Below, one piece after another: positions 1-8,653 of a stretch of DNA of 64,000 nucleotides. The number at the start of each line of letters is the position of its first letter. The first letter of the stretch is position 1. Under the pieces are notes generated by a model that was not told the origin of the DNA, ran no database searches, and saw only the letters and a list, made by a program, of their open reading frames with translations. A program made the position numbers and the translations under genes. The stretch comes from Lachnospiraceae bacterium (GTDB lineage Bacteria; Bacillota; Clostridia; Lachnospirales; Lachnospiraceae), in NCBI GenBank assembly GCA_016286035.1, contig JAEERY010000028.1:1-64000 (forward strand), read 5' to 3'.

Positions 1-1
1 A

Positions 2-1507
2 TTCAAGGTACTTGCAAATGTAAGAAAGGCGCTCTGCGATAAACTGTCAAGGATGCCGCTTGGAACAGTTCTTGATACTCCGTCGGGAGCCATGAAGAAT
101 ATCATTGTCGAGAGAGTTGATTCAATGGAAACGACTCTGGCCCATATGGTACCGGAATTCACTTCAAACCTGACAGCTCCGATCGTGATGTTTATATATA
201 TATGGATCCTAGACTGGAGAATGGCTCTTTTATGTCTTGCTACAATACCTGTCGGAATCATATCAATGGCTTTAATGTTTAAGGATCATGAGACTCCTTT
301 CAGAAGAACACAGGAATCAACAAAGGCGCTCAATGATACTGCTGTTGAATATATAGGCGGAATAGAAGTAATAAAGGCATTCGGAAAGGCAGAGAGTTCG
401 TATGAACGGTTTGTTCTCGCAGCAAAGGAAAATGCGAACAGCTTTATTGATTGGATGAAGTCATGCATAGTTCCGCATTCGATCGGAATGACTGTCACGC
501 CTTCGATACTTCTTGCAGTCCTTCCTATAGGAGCTGTATTTACGATGAACGGAACTCTTGAACTGTCTCAGTTCATAAGTATTCTTGTTCTGGCATTTGG
601 TTTAGTCACGCCTTTCATGACAGTCATGAGCTACAATGATGATATCTCAAAGGCAGCTGCCATATTCGGTGAAATAGATGATGTCATGGAACAGAAGGAA
701 TTAAACAGACCCGAAAAGGGAGTGACCCCTCCGGATAGTTTTGATATAGAACTTAAAAATGTAAGATTCGGCTATAAGGATAAAGAAGTTTTGCACGGTA
801 TAGATCTAAAGATCCCGGCAGCAAGCATGACAGCTCTTGTAGGACCTTCGGGAAGCGGAAAGTCAACAGTTGCAAGACTGATAGCTTCGCTCTGGGATAC
901 GGATGAGGGAAGCATACTGATCGGAGGCGTTAATATCAAGGACATGTCTCTTGAATCATACAATAAGCTCGTTGCATATGTGTCTCAGGATAACTTCCTT
1001 TTTGATATGAGCATACGTGAGAATATCAGGATGGGAAGAAGAGATGCGACAGATTCCGAGGTTGAGCAGATAGCAAAAGACAGCGGCTGCTATGACTTCA
1101 TCATGGGTCTTGAAAACGGATTTGACACTGTTGTGGGAGGTTCAGGCGCTCATTTAAGCGGCGGCGAGAGACAGCGTATAGCGATTGCAAGAGCTATGAT
1201 GAAGAACGCACCGATCGTAATACTTGATGAGGCTACGGCATACACGGATCCTGAAAATGAAGCAGTCATCCAGAGTTCTGTTGCAAAGCTTGTGAACGGC
1301 AAGACTCTGATAGTGATAGCTCACAGACTTTCTACAATAGTTGATGCCGACAATATCGTGGTAATAAAGGATGGAAACATCGAAGAGATGGGAACACATG
1401 ATAAACTCCTTGCAAAAAACGGACTGTATAGCAGGATGTGGGAAGTTCATATCAGCGCAAGAGATACTGATTCAAATGAGGAAAATGCAAAAGGAGGTGC
1501 GGCATAA
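2..1507 (+). CDS. ABC transporter, permease/ATP-binding half (5' truncated)
   Basis: Half-transporter with a C-terminal membrane region followed by a nucleotide-binding domain. The frame is open to the left edge of the window, so the true start lies upstream and the ATG at 53 is internal. Walker A GPSGSGKST (about 841-867), signature LSGGERQR (about 1154-1180) and Walker B IVILDEAT are all intact. The D-loop region reads AYTDPENE, which resembles the YbtP/YbtQ and IrtA/IrtB siderophore-transporter branch of exporter-fold ABC proteins (known family trait). It ends one base inside the next gene (TAATG), so the two are translationally coupled and probably form a heterodimer. The adjacent DtxR-type regulator points to a metal or siderophore substrate; this is inferred, and drug or peptide export remains possible. 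Confidence 0.9.
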   Translation, partial: FKVLANVRKALCDKLSRMPLGTVLDTPSGAMKNIIVERVDSMETTLAHMVPEFTSNLTAPIVMFIYIWILDWRMALLCLATIPVGIISMALMFKDHETPFRRTQESTKALNDTAVEYIGGIEVIKAFGKAESSYERFVLAAKENANSFIDWMKSCIVPHSIGMTVTPSILLAVLPIGAVFTMNGTLELSQFISILVLAFGLVTPFMTVMSYNDDISKAAAIFGEIDDVMEQKELNRPEKGVTPPDSFDIELKNVRFGYKDKEVLHGIDLKIPAASMTALVGPSGSGKSTVARLIASLWDTDEGSILIGGVNIKDMSLESYNKLVAYVSQDNFLFDMSIRENIRMGRRDATDSEVEQIAKDSGCYDFIMGLENGFDTVVGGSGAHLSGGERQRIAIARAMMKNAPIVILDEATAYTDPENEAVIQSSVAKLVNGKTLIVIAHRLSTIVDADNIVVIKDGNIEEMGTHDKLLAKNGLYSRMWEVHISARDTDSNEENAKGGAA

Positions 1508-3243
1508 TGGTTGAAACATTAAAAAGGTTTTTTGCATTCTGCAGTGAGGAAAACAGAAAAAGATTTCAAAAGACTCTTGTGCTGGGCGTGTTTCTTGCGT
1601 TATTTGAAGCAATGAAGTTTCCGGCAATGGGATATGTTTTGAAGGGATTCCTGGAAGACGGCATATCGGTATCTGTGATAGTTACGGGATTTTTGATACT
1701 TGCGGTTTCCGTGACGGCTGCATCCATCATCAGAGGATATACGACCATGCTTCAGTGTCGCGGAGGATATGGTGAATGTGCTCAGAAAAGAATCGATATA
1801 GCAGAGCATTTACGATTCCTGCCGATGGGGTATTTCAACAATAACAGCCTAGGACAGATAACCTCGGTTACAACAAATACCATGGAATCCTTAGGCGATG
1901 TTGCAACAAGAGTTGTAATGGTTACAACACAGGGAATTTTAGACACAGCGATCATCACACTTTTGATCCTTATATTCGATTACAGGATAGGACTTATTGC
2001 TCTTTGCGGAATAGCGATATTTGCGCTTATCAATTTCGCTATGCGTAAATTCGGTGAGAACATGTCGGAAAAGAAGATAAAAATTGACACTTCTCTTGTA
2101 GGCGGTGTGATCGAATATATTCAGGGTATCGCCGAAGTCAAGGCTTATAATCTTATGGGTCAGTCCAGGGAGAAGCTTAACAATACCATAGATGAGGCGT
2201 CAAAGATCAATACCGATATAGAACTTGCCGTAAACTGCTTTGTTCCTTTCCAGAATATAGTACTTAAGTCTACGGGAGTCATCATCCTTTTGTCATCCGC
2301 GTATTTTTACATTAACGGAAGCATGGATCTTTTAACAGCGATAATCATGTCCGTAATGTCATTCCATGTATTCACGGGACTTGAACTCATGGGAAGCTTC
2401 AGTGCGCTTTTAAGAATGGTAGATATAAGCGTAAAGAGAGCTCAGGAGATACTTGATCTTAAGCCTATGGATATAACAGGCGAAGAGATAACACCTGAAA
2501 GTCATAACATAGAAGTTAAAGGAATAGATTTTGCATACGACAAGAGAAAGATAATAGATGATGTTACCCTTTCAATACCTGAAAGATCGACTGTTGCATT
2601 TGTAGGGCCGTCCGGAGGCGGAAAGACAACACTGTGCCATCTCATAGCCAGGTTCTGGGATGTTGACAAGGGAAAGGTAACACTGGATAACAGAGATGTT
2701 AAGTCTTATTCAATGAATTCACTGATGTCAAATTACAGCTTTGTATTCCAGAATGTATTCCTATTCCATGATACGATAGCCAACAATATACGTTTCGGCC
2801 GTCCTGAAGCATCCATGGATGAAGTAATTGCGGCTGCCAAGAAGGCTTGCTGTCACGATTTCATAATGGCGCTGCCCGAAGGATATGAGACCGTTATAGG
2901 TGAAAACGGTGCAAGCCTGTCAGGCGGAGAGAGACAGAGAATATCGATCGCAAGAGCGATAATGAAAGACGCTCCGATAATAATACTTGATGAAGCAACC
3001 GCAAATGTTGATCCCGAAAACGAAAAGGATCTTATGGAAGCGATTGAAGCTCTTACAAAAGAAAAGACGATACTCATGATCGCACACAGATTAAAGACCG
3101 TAAGAAATGCGGATAAGATCTTTGTTGTAGATAAAGGGAAGATCGTACAGCAGGGAGATCATGAACAGCTCATGCGTCAGGAGGGTATATATAAGAATTT
3201 CATCATGGCAAGAAAACAGGCGGTGAGCTGGAAACTCGCCTGA
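1507..3243 (+). CDS. ABC transporter, permease/ATP-binding half (partner subunit)
   Basis: Complete 578-residue half-transporter: an N-terminal six-helix membrane domain (roughly residues 20-310) and a C-terminal ATPase. Walker A GPSGGGKTT, signature LSGGERQR, Walker B IIILDEAT and the switch His (IAHRL) are present, so both ATP sites of the pair look competent. The D-loop again carries DPENE, as in the preceding subunit and in the YbtPQ/IrtAB group. Its start overlaps the stop of the upstream gene by one base. A DtxR-family regulator follows 84 bases later. Most likely the second half of a heterodimeric transporter; substrate unknown, with iron or siderophore favoured by the neighbour. Confidence 0.92.
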   Translation: MVETLKRFFAFCSEENRKRFQKTLVLGVFLALFEAMKFPAMGYVLKGFLEDGISVSVIVTGFLILAVSVTAASIIRGYTTMLQCRGGYGECAQKRIDIAEHLRFLPMGYFNNNSLGQITSVTTNTMESLGDVATRVVMVTTQGILDTAIITLLILIFDYRIGLIALCGIAIFALINFAMRKFGENMSEKKIKIDTSLVGGVIEYIQGIAEVKAYNLMGQSREKLNNTIDEASKINTDIELAVNCFVPFQNIVLKSTGVIILLSSAYFYINGSMDLLTAIIMSVMSFHVFTGLELMGSFSALLRMVDISVKRAQEILDLKPMDITGEEITPESHNIEVKGIDFAYDKRKIIDDVTLSIPERSTVAFVGPSGGGKTTLCHLIARFWDVDKGKVTLDNRDVKSYSMNSLMSNYSFVFQNVFLFHDTIANNIRFGRPEASMDEVIAAAKKACCHDFIMALPEGYETVIGENGASLSGGERQRISIARAIMKDAPIIILDEATANVDPENEKDLMEAIEALTKEKTILMIAHRLKTVRNADKIFVVDKGKIVQQGDHEQLMRQEGIYKNFIMARKQAVSWKLA

Positions 3244-3327
3244 CAAAAATAAATGGTTTCAAAAATCATTCGGATAATCTATAATTGATATTGGTAGACA
3301 AAAACTGATGGATGGTGGGGACTTACT

Positions 3328-3687
3328 ATGAATCACAATGAATCGATTGAAGATTATCTGGAGACCATACTTGTATTAAGCAAACAGAAGCCAGTCGTAA
3401 GAAGCGTTGATATAGCAAATGAGATGGGATTTAAAAAACCCAGTATCAGTGTAGCGGTAAAGAACATGAAGGCAAAGGGATATATCCTTGTATCCGATGA
3501 AGGATATATAACTTTTACAGAAACCGGACGTAAGCTGGCAAAGAAAGTATATGAAAGACATGAATTCTTTACCGAATGGCTGATCGGACTCGGAGTTGAT
3601 AAGAAAACCGCTTCCGAGGATGCATGTAACATAGAACATGTTATAAGCGAGAAGACTTTTAAGGCTATAAGAAACTCTGTTAAATAA
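3328..3687 (+). CDS. DtxR-family metal-dependent transcriptional regulator
   Basis: 119 residues: an N-terminal winged helix-turn-helix (about 1-65) and a short dimerisation/metal domain, without the C-terminal SH3-like domain of full DtxR. The metal ligands can be read off: Asp9 and Glu12 in EDYLE, His78 in RHEFF, and Cys100, Glu103, His104 in ACNIEHV. MntR has Glu where this protein has Cys100, while DtxR/IdeR have Cys there, so the site looks iron-type rather than manganese-type (comparison from family knowledge). The RBS GGTGGGG precedes the ATG. A weak possible -10 (TATAAT, 3280-3285) lies upstream without a convincing -35. It probably controls the ABC genes before it and possibly the dyad at 3922-3939. 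Confidence 0.88.
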   Translation: MNHNESIEDYLETILVLSKQKPVVRSVDIANEMGFKKPSISVAVKNMKAKGYILVSDEGYITFTETGRKLAKKVYERHEFFTEWLIGLGVDKKTASEDACNIEHVISEKTFKAIRNSVK

Positions 3688-3695
3688 GAGAAGCG

Positions 3696-3728
3696 ATATG
3701 CTCCGTGAAAGCGGAGCATATTTATTTT
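3696..3728 (+). terminator. Intrinsic terminator after the DtxR-type gene
   Basis: A 10-bp perfect stem (ATATGCTCCG / CGGAGCATAT, 3696-3705 and 3712-3721) with a six-base loop is followed by a T-rich run. It lies nine bases after the stop codon. Confidence 0.85.
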
Positions 3729-3769
3729 ACGGTTTTGTTGCAAACGGGCTGACGATAAGAAAAATGAAA

Positions 3770-3796
3770 AAAGATTGCTTTGGGGCAATCTTTTTT
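3770..3796 (+). terminator. Second intrinsic terminator-like hairpin
   Basis: Nine-bp stem AAAGATTGC / GCAATCTTT with a short loop and a run of seven T. It sits about 85 bases after the DtxR-type stop. Because the stem is flanked by A on one side and T on the other, it could act in both directions. Confidence 0.75.
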
Positions 3797-3921
3797 TCTG
3801 GTAAAGAAGCATACGGAAAACGTCTATCGAGTTTAAGTATATGGCTTATTGTATAGTGCGATTTATATCAATGTCGTTGATTATTGGAGAAGAGCTCCTT
3901 TACCTTTATAAAAGCGATGGG

Positions 3922-3939
3922 TTAGTTATTTCTAACTAA
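3922..3939. promoter_or_regulatory. Dyad TTAGTTA-N4-TAACTAA, candidate DtxR-type operator
   Basis: A perfect 7-bp inverted repeat with a four-base spacer. The half-site resembles the arms of the known DtxR/IdeR operator (consensus TTAGGTTAG...CTAACCTAA). It lies 235 bases after a DtxR-family gene and 43 bases upstream of the -35 at 3983. An operator role is inferred, and its distance from the -35 is not typical of simple repression. Confidence 0.5.
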
Positions 3940-3982
3940 AGACAATATACCATCAGGGATTTCTCATGTCAACAATTTTGTG

Positions 3983-4011
3983 TTGACAAATATAAATATG
4001 ACTGCTAATAT
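3983..4011 (+). promoter_or_regulatory. Sigma-A-type promoter for the methyltransferase operon
   Basis: A perfect -35 TTGACA (3983-3988), 17-bp spacer and -10 TAATAT (4006-4011). Transcription would start near 4018, which makes the ATG at 4020 unlikely as the start codon and supports the ATG at 4053. Confidence 0.85.
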
Positions 4012-4052
4012 ATGAACAGATGAACAGATATTCATATGAAGAGGCGATAACA

Positions 4053-4556
4053 ATGAAGAATTACGTGAAAGAAGGGCAGAAGCTTCCCATGTTCGGTATA
4101 GGTCCTTATCTTATTACAGGACTTGGATTACTTACACTGACAGGACAGATCCTGTCGGGAAATCTTTTAAAGTCAGGTATTTTGCAGGGTATATGGATAA
4201 CGGTATTTCGCATTATAGGGGTAATACTTATACTGTTCGGGATATTTGTCTGGTATAAAGGAGCTTTTAAATCGGGAATGGATGAAAGCATAACGGATAA
4301 CATCCTAAAGACTGACGGTATATATTCTTATGTAAGAAATCCCATGTACAGCGGATGGTGGATCATAATGATCGGACTTATCCTTATGTGGCATAATCTC
4401 TGGCTTCTTATCATACCTGTCATTAACTGGGGGATAATGACGGTTGTACTTAAGAATACCGAGGAAAAGTGGCTTCTTGATCTTTACGGGAAAGAATATG
4501 AGGAATACAAAAAAAGAGTAAACAGGTGTATTCCTTTCAGATCAAAGAACAGGTGA
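4053..4556 (+). CDS. Isoprenylcysteine carboxyl methyltransferase-like membrane protein
   Basis: 167 residues with about four hydrophobic segments. The C-terminal half carries the ICMT/PEMT-type signature: RNPMYSGWW, then an EEKWLLDLYGKEYEEYKKRV segment just before the end. Bacterial members methylate small molecules or lipids in the membrane using SAM (family knowledge); the substrate here is unknown. I chose ATG 4053 because AGAGG lies eight bases before it and because the promoter's transcription start falls at about 4018; a frame extension to 4020 would be almost leaderless and lacks an RBS. A SAM methyltransferase gene follows after 13 bases. Confidence 0.85.
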   Translation: MKNYVKEGQKLPMFGIGPYLITGLGLLTLTGQILSGNLLKSGILQGIWITVFRIIGVILILFGIFVWYKGAFKSGMDESITDNILKTDGIYSYVRNPMYSGWWIIMIGLILMWHNLWLLIIPVINWGIMTVVLKNTEEKWLLDLYGKEYEEYKKRVNRCIPFRSKNR

Positions 4557-4569
4557 GATTGGAGCAAAT

Positions 4570-5202
4570 ATGAATATATACAGTTTTTTATCGATCGGAT
4601 ATGATCTTTTGGATAAGATATGGCTGTCACCGGGAGGAAATGATCCAAGAAGAGTCATTGAGAATCTTATACCTGATGAGAAGGTAAGAATACTTGATTT
4701 GTGCTGCGGGACATTTACAAACGGTCTGTCCATAGCAAGGAAGAATAAAAACAGCCTGGTTGTCGGTCTGGATCGTTCTGAAGCCATGTTGCGTGAAGGC
4801 AGGAAAAAAGTACGTAAGGAAGGCTTAAATAATGTAAAGCTTCTTTGCAGGGATGCTACCGATACCAAACTCAGGGAAGGAAGCTTTGATTATATCATCA
4901 TAGGTCTTGTATTACATGAATGCGATCCTGCTCTGCGTGAGAGATTATTAAAAGAAGCACACAGGCTTATAAAGAGTAACGGTCATCTGATAATCCTTGA
5001 GTGGGAAAAGCAGGAAAAAATATGCAGAAAGATCAAATATGCTCCGCTCTACATAACCGAAGTGATGTGCACACCCAAGTACTTCAAAGATTTTTATACA
5101 GCCGACAAGAATAAGCTTTTTTCAAAGTATGGATTTGAAACTGAACACTGCATCAGCTGCAATTATACTGTGGTTATGTGTTTGAATAAGAGTGAGGATT
5201 AA
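4570..5202 (+). CDS. Class I SAM-dependent methyltransferase
   Basis: 210 residues with a Rossmann-type methyltransferase fold. Motif I is ILDLCCGTFTNG (about residues 40-51), followed by an acidic end to strand 2 (VVGLDRSEAML) and the post-motif segment FDYIIIGLVLHE. It resembles the UbiE/Methyltransf_11 group. The RBS GATTGGAG precedes the ATG. It sits second in the operon beginning at 4053, between two membrane proteins, which suggests a lipophilic or membrane-derived substrate (inference). The substrate cannot be told from sequence. Confidence 0.85.
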   Translation: MNIYSFLSIGYDLLDKIWLSPGGNDPRRVIENLIPDEKVRILDLCCGTFTNGLSIARKNKNSLVVGLDRSEAMLREGRKKVRKEGLNNVKLLCRDATDTKLREGSFDYIIIGLVLHECDPALRERLLKEAHRLIKSNGHLIILEWEKQEKICRKIKYAPLYITEVMCTPKYFKDFYTADKNKLFSKYGFETEHCISCNYTVVMCLNKSED

Positions 5203-5203
5203 A

Positions 5204-5899
5204 ATGGATACTAAAAAAGTGCTAAGAAGAATGAAACTTGTGATCCCTGCAATGATCCTTTGCATGATAGGTGATTACTGTATCGGTATAGAACCGGCGT
5301 CAAGTTACGAGATAGGGGGAATGGCAAGTACGGGATGGGTGACTATATCGGACTTCAGGATACTTCTTTCCAACTGTCTGGGAGCTGTGGGAAGTGTTCT
5401 TTATGCAATAGGAGCCATAGAATATATCAGATTTCTTATCTACGCGAATAAGGATAATAGAAGCAGAGCGGATCAGTTTTGGCTTAAAATGTACTATGCG
5501 GCTCTGGGATTGGGTTGTGTTTCATTCATGTATTTTCATATAGCTGTCGGAGGGCTTATACAGCATTTCAATGTTTTATACGATTCGCTTGGCGGCAATA
5601 TCGATGCTGTTCTAAAAGCATGGAATCGCATGTTTTTGGTGGAGGCTGTTCCTTTTATCGTATTTTTCATCGGCTTTGATGTGTTTGCGACAGTTGCATG
5701 GATAGCCCTTATTATAAGAAGGATAATCCCCGAATCCAAGGTCTGGATCATTGCAGCCCCTCTTTTGATGACGTGTATAGGTTCACTCATTGATCTTTTG
5801 CCGTGGCCTGTAAACGGTATGAATTCGGGGTATGAAACTCTAGGATGGATGCTCATGTTCGTATGCGGTATCAGATATATAAAAAAGCAGGAGGCTTAA
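5204..5899 (+). CDS. Multi-pass membrane protein, unknown function
   Basis: 231 residues with about six hydrophobic segments, including one near the N-terminus and one near the C-terminus. It resembles uncharacterised DUF6796-type proteins, but I hold this loosely. The ATG at 5204 is preferred to the in-frame GTG at 5192, since GAGTGAGG lies just before it and the ATG starts right after the upstream stop. It shares the operon with two methyltransferase-like genes and an ATC-hydrolase-like gene. No catalytic motif is visible. Confidence 0.75.
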   Translation: MDTKKVLRRMKLVIPAMILCMIGDYCIGIEPASSYEIGGMASTGWVTISDFRILLSNCLGAVGSVLYAIGAIEYIRFLIYANKDNRSRADQFWLKMYYAALGLGCVSFMYFHIAVGGLIQHFNVLYDSLGGNIDAVLKAWNRMFLVEAVPFIVFFIGFDVFATVAWIALIIRRIIPESKVWIIAAPLLMTCIGSLIDLLPWPVNGMNSGYETLGWMLMFVCGIRYIKKQEA

Positions 5900-5903
5900 G
5901 AGG

Positions 5904-6497
5904 TTGAAAAAGTATATACCCGAAAAAATGATAAGCAACTCCAGATTCTCTGTGTTTTATGGCACATGGGGTAAGAAAGAGAAGAAACAGCTGACAGACA
6001 GGATAAATATACTGATAGAAGAAAACAAAGAGTATGCCGATAAAAATAATTATGCTCATCTTTGTAACCTTCTTACGTCTCTTGCAATGGTCATGATCCT
6101 TGAAGAGAACGGAAAGACAAGAGCGGAAGCTCAAAAGATAGTGGCGGATGCCATGTATAAATTTATTAATCCGCAGATAGCTTCCATGAAAAAACTGGCA
6201 AGTCACGGATGGTTTGTACCGTTCTTAAAGCTTGCAATGCCTATAAAATTTAAAAGAACCTTAGGATATGGATGGGATGTCAGATTTCCTGAATCTGACA
6301 GAGACACCTTTTCTATGACAACGCATAAATGCATATATAAACAGATATTTACCAAATACGGCATGCCCGAGATGACAGCAGTGTTCTGCAAAGTGGATGA
6401 TATCCTTTACAGTGATCTTGAAAGAGCTGAGTTTTTGTATACGCAACAGATAGGAACAGGCGGAAGTGTCTGTGATTATTCATTTAAGAGAAGATGA
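5904..6497 (+). CDS. L-2-amino-thiazoline-4-carboxylic acid hydrolase-like protein
   Basis: 197 residues. The C-terminal half matches the ATC-hydrolase family pattern: a Cys in HKCIYKQIFTKYGMPE, then FCKVDD, LERAEF, and an ending of TQQIGTGGSVCDYSF. Characterised members open the thiazoline ring on the way to L-cysteine, but most homologues in gut Firmicutes are uncharacterised and the true substrate may differ. Translation starts at TTG (5904), supported by GGAGG and AAGAGG just before it. It is the last gene of the 4053-6497 operon and is followed by a terminator at 6551-6589. Confidence 0.75.
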   Translation: MKKYIPEKMISNSRFSVFYGTWGKKEKKQLTDRINILIEENKEYADKNNYAHLCNLLTSLAMVMILEENGKTRAEAQKIVADAMYKFINPQIASMKKLASHGWFVPFLKLAMPIKFKRTLGYGWDVRFPESDRDTFSMTTHKCIYKQIFTKYGMPEMTAVFCKVDDILYSDLERAEFLYTQQIGTGGSVCDYSFKRR

Positions 6498-6550
6498 TAC
6501 GTTAAGCAGCCATATTTGAAGAGGTAAGAAAAAGTCATATATTATATCAG

Positions 6551-6589
6551 ATGGGTCGCAAACAGGATTCTGTATTGCGACTCATTTTC
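6551..6589 (+). terminator. Intrinsic terminator of the methyltransferase operon
   Basis: Long stem of GGGTCGCAA pairing with TTGCGACTC plus ACAG pairing with CTGT, followed by TTTT. It removes the ATG at 6551 from consideration as the start of the downstream GNAT gene. Confidence 0.85.
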
Positions 6590-6655
6590 TATGTTATAAT
6601 GTTAAAGACATGCTTATCAGGATCTGTTGGTAACATATATCAGAGGAATATGATT

Positions 6656-7183
6656 ATGAAGATGGTATTTCCGAGCCTTAAATATAAAGACAAGGCTATA
6701 GATTATATAAATGAGTTTTACGAGTACGGATCGGAAATAAACGGCAGCGGAAGTCTGGACAGGTACCTTAAGGAAGCTACTTATGAAGAATGGCTTGAGA
6801 AGGTGTTTAGCTATATTGATATCGCAAATATAGAGAAAGGAAAGGTGCCCGATCTGACATATTTTTATGTCAGGGAAGAAGATGACACCATTGTCGGTAT
6901 GGTAAACATACGCCTGGCACTTAACGATTTTCTGCGGACTGAAGGCGGTCATATCGGTTATTCGGTAAGACCCACGGAAAGACGAAAGCACTATGCGACA
7001 CAAATGCTCAAAGAGGCTCTTACAGTTCTGTCGACTATCGGAGTCAATGAAGCGCTTGTGTCATGTGATAAGGATAATATTGCATCATCCGGGGTGATAT
7101 TAAACTGTGGCGGAACACTGAAACGTGAATTCTACAGTGAAACATTAGAAGAGTACATACAGATGTATGAAATTAAATTATAG
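6656..7183 (+). CDS. GNAT family N-acetyltransferase (COG3981-like)
   Basis: 175 residues. The GNAT core is clear: GGHIGYSVRPTERRKHYATQML forms the acetyl-CoA pocket region, with His where many members have Gly, and the C-terminal DNIASSGVILNCGG is typical of the COG3981 predicted acetyltransferases. The start at 6656 has AGAGGA eight bases upstream. The ATG at 6650 is too close to that RBS, and the longer frame from 6551 begins inside the upstream terminator. A TATAAT at 6595-6600 may be the -10, but I see no -35 at good spacing. Acetyl acceptor unknown. Confidence 0.85.
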   Translation: MKMVFPSLKYKDKAIDYINEFYEYGSEINGSGSLDRYLKEATYEEWLEKVFSYIDIANIEKGKVPDLTYFYVREEDDTIVGMVNIRLALNDFLRTEGGHIGYSVRPTERRKHYATQMLKEALTVLSTIGVNEALVSCDKDNIASSGVILNCGGTLKREFYSETLEEYIQMYEIKL

Positions 7184-7204
7184 ATTTCGGAGGATTATTA
7201 TATC

Positions 7205-7546
7205 ATGGATAAAAATACGTCACCTGCACCCAAAGTGATCTCTTTGATCTCATTTATCTTTTCTGTGGTCTCATTGATCAGTGCGATCAGTCTGATCATT
7301 ACTTCAGGAGTTGCAGGAAAAAGCCTGGGGACAGCCACTGCTATTACAACAGGTGCTGTTGTTACGGTAACGGGAATGATACTTTTGACAGGTGTTACAT
7401 GGGCATCTGCTATTTTCGGCAGTTTGATCGGTTTTATCATGCTCATAGTCGATCTGGTGATAAAGAGGATAAATATCATATGGATGCCGGTTGCGGCGAT
7501 AATAATCGGAATAGCCAGTATTATGATCACTGCTTTGGCTTATTGA
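7205..7546 (+). CDS. Small hydrophobic membrane protein
   Basis: 113 residues with three or four predicted membrane segments and very few charged residues, mainly a Lys/Arg cluster near residue 88. GGAGG lies upstream of the ATG. It starts 21 bases after the GNAT gene and is followed after 21 bases by a lipoprotein gene, so the three are likely co-transcribed. I recognise no family. Confidence 0.65.
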   Translation: MDKNTSPAPKVISLISFIFSVVSLISAISLIITSGVAGKSLGTATAITTGAVVTVTGMILLTGVTWASAIFGSLIGFIMLIVDLVIKRINIIWMPVAAIIIGIASIMITALAY

Positions 7547-7567
7547 CAATTGATAATGAGGTAGGGA

Positions 7568-8629
7568 ATGAAAAACAGAAAGTATATACTGACAGCATTG
7601 ATCATTCTTAACGTGCTGTTTTTAGCATCATGCGGTAAGGATAAAGAACAGGTTGAAACACAGACTGAAACAGAGGAGACTGCTGAGGTTTCTCAGAATA
7701 ACGATGAAGAAGAACTGGTAACAGTGGCTGTCAAAGGAGATAAGAAGAGCGATATTGCTAAGATCACTCCTGAGACAGAGCAGGTTAAAGAGGATGAAGC
7801 AGGTGATCTAAAAAAAGACTTTATGGAAAAGACCGGCAAAAAAGAAGCTGATATAGCTTTCTTTGGGCAGGATGATTATGACGGTGACGGTAAAGAAGAA
7901 GCATTTATCCTTGTAGGTGAAGTAATCGAGGAGTACGAAGAGAACAAGATAGTAAACGGGAACTTGTGGTTTATCAGTGAGAAGGAGTGCAAAAAGCTGA
8001 GTGATACACTGAGCATGGGATTTAATGCTCCGTATCGTACGATGAAAATGGGTAAGATTAACTATGTTCTTATTGATGAGGTCTATGTAACATCCCGTTT
8101 GACACAGGCATGGTATGTTTCTGAAGGAAAAGCATGTGAGGCATCATTTTCTTTAGTTGGCGAAGTCATAGCGGGTATGGAAGGCGATCCGGACAGATTC
8201 AGGATAATGGACAGTTCCTATGATGCCACGTATGACCCTTCTTCTGATATGTGGCTTGGACATACATGGAAGAGCTATTATTTCTTCTATGACAGTGAGG
8301 ATGATAAGATCCATGAGTACGGCGGTACTGAAATAGATGATGAGACTGCAGCATACTGGTGCGGTAAAGACATAGTTGATGAACTGTTGCCAAAGGGCGA
8401 TAAGATAGACAGTTTGTTTTGCAGGGGCAACAGCCTTATCGTATTAAACTACGAACATGAGGAAGACGGACTTATAAATTATTATCATTATATATATGAT
8501 TTTAACAAAGGATGCCTTGTGGATGATACGAGAAGTGAGACAAATAACGAGCCACTTGGCGGGACATATCATGATTCTTTGTGTCCTGAGCTTGCAAGCT
8601 ATCCCGAGGTTCCGGGACCGAATATGTAA
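7568..8629 (+). CDS. Predicted lipoprotein, unknown function
   Basis: 353 residues. A basic start (MKNRKY), a hydrophobic stretch and the lipobox LASC with Cys22 predict a lipid-anchored, extracytoplasmic protein. An acidic linker rich in Glu, Thr and Gln follows (about 23-90), then a folded domain with FFGQDDYDGDGKEEAFILVG, an EF-hand/VCBS-like Asp-Gly loop often seen in secreted Firmicute lipoproteins. GAGG precedes the ATG. No enzyme motif is visible. Confidence 0.85.
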   Translation: MKNRKYILTALIILNVLFLASCGKDKEQVETQTETEETAEVSQNNDEEELVTVAVKGDKKSDIAKITPETEQVKEDEAGDLKKDFMEKTGKKEADIAFFGQDDYDGDGKEEAFILVGEVIEEYEENKIVNGNLWFISEKECKKLSDTLSMGFNAPYRTMKMGKINYVLIDEVYVTSRLTQAWYVSEGKACEASFSLVGEVIAGMEGDPDRFRIMDSSYDATYDPSSDMWLGHTWKSYYFFYDSEDDKIHEYGGTEIDDETAAYWCGKDIVDELLPKGDKIDSLFCRGNSLIVLNYEHEEDGLINYYHYIYDFNKGCLVDDTRSETNNEPLGGTYHDSLCPELASYPEVPGPNM

Positions 8630-8653
8630 TGGTTTTGATCGGAGAGAACATAT

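Larger units (their letters stand above)
3688..4052. other. Intergenic region between the DtxR-type and ICMT-like genes
   Basis: No gene is seen in these 365 bases. They hold two terminator hairpins (3696-3728 and 3770-3796), a DtxR-like dyad (3922-3939) and a strong promoter (3983-4011). The stretch 3797-3920 shows nothing recognisable. Confidence 0.7.

Noticed and set aside
4020..4052. N-terminal extension of the ICMT-like protein
   Set aside because: It starts almost at the predicted transcription start and has no RBS, while AGAGG precedes ATG 4053.
6551..6655. N-terminal extension of the GNAT protein starting at 6551
   Set aside because: This ATG lies inside the terminator stem of the upstream operon, and a good RBS precedes the ATG at 6656.
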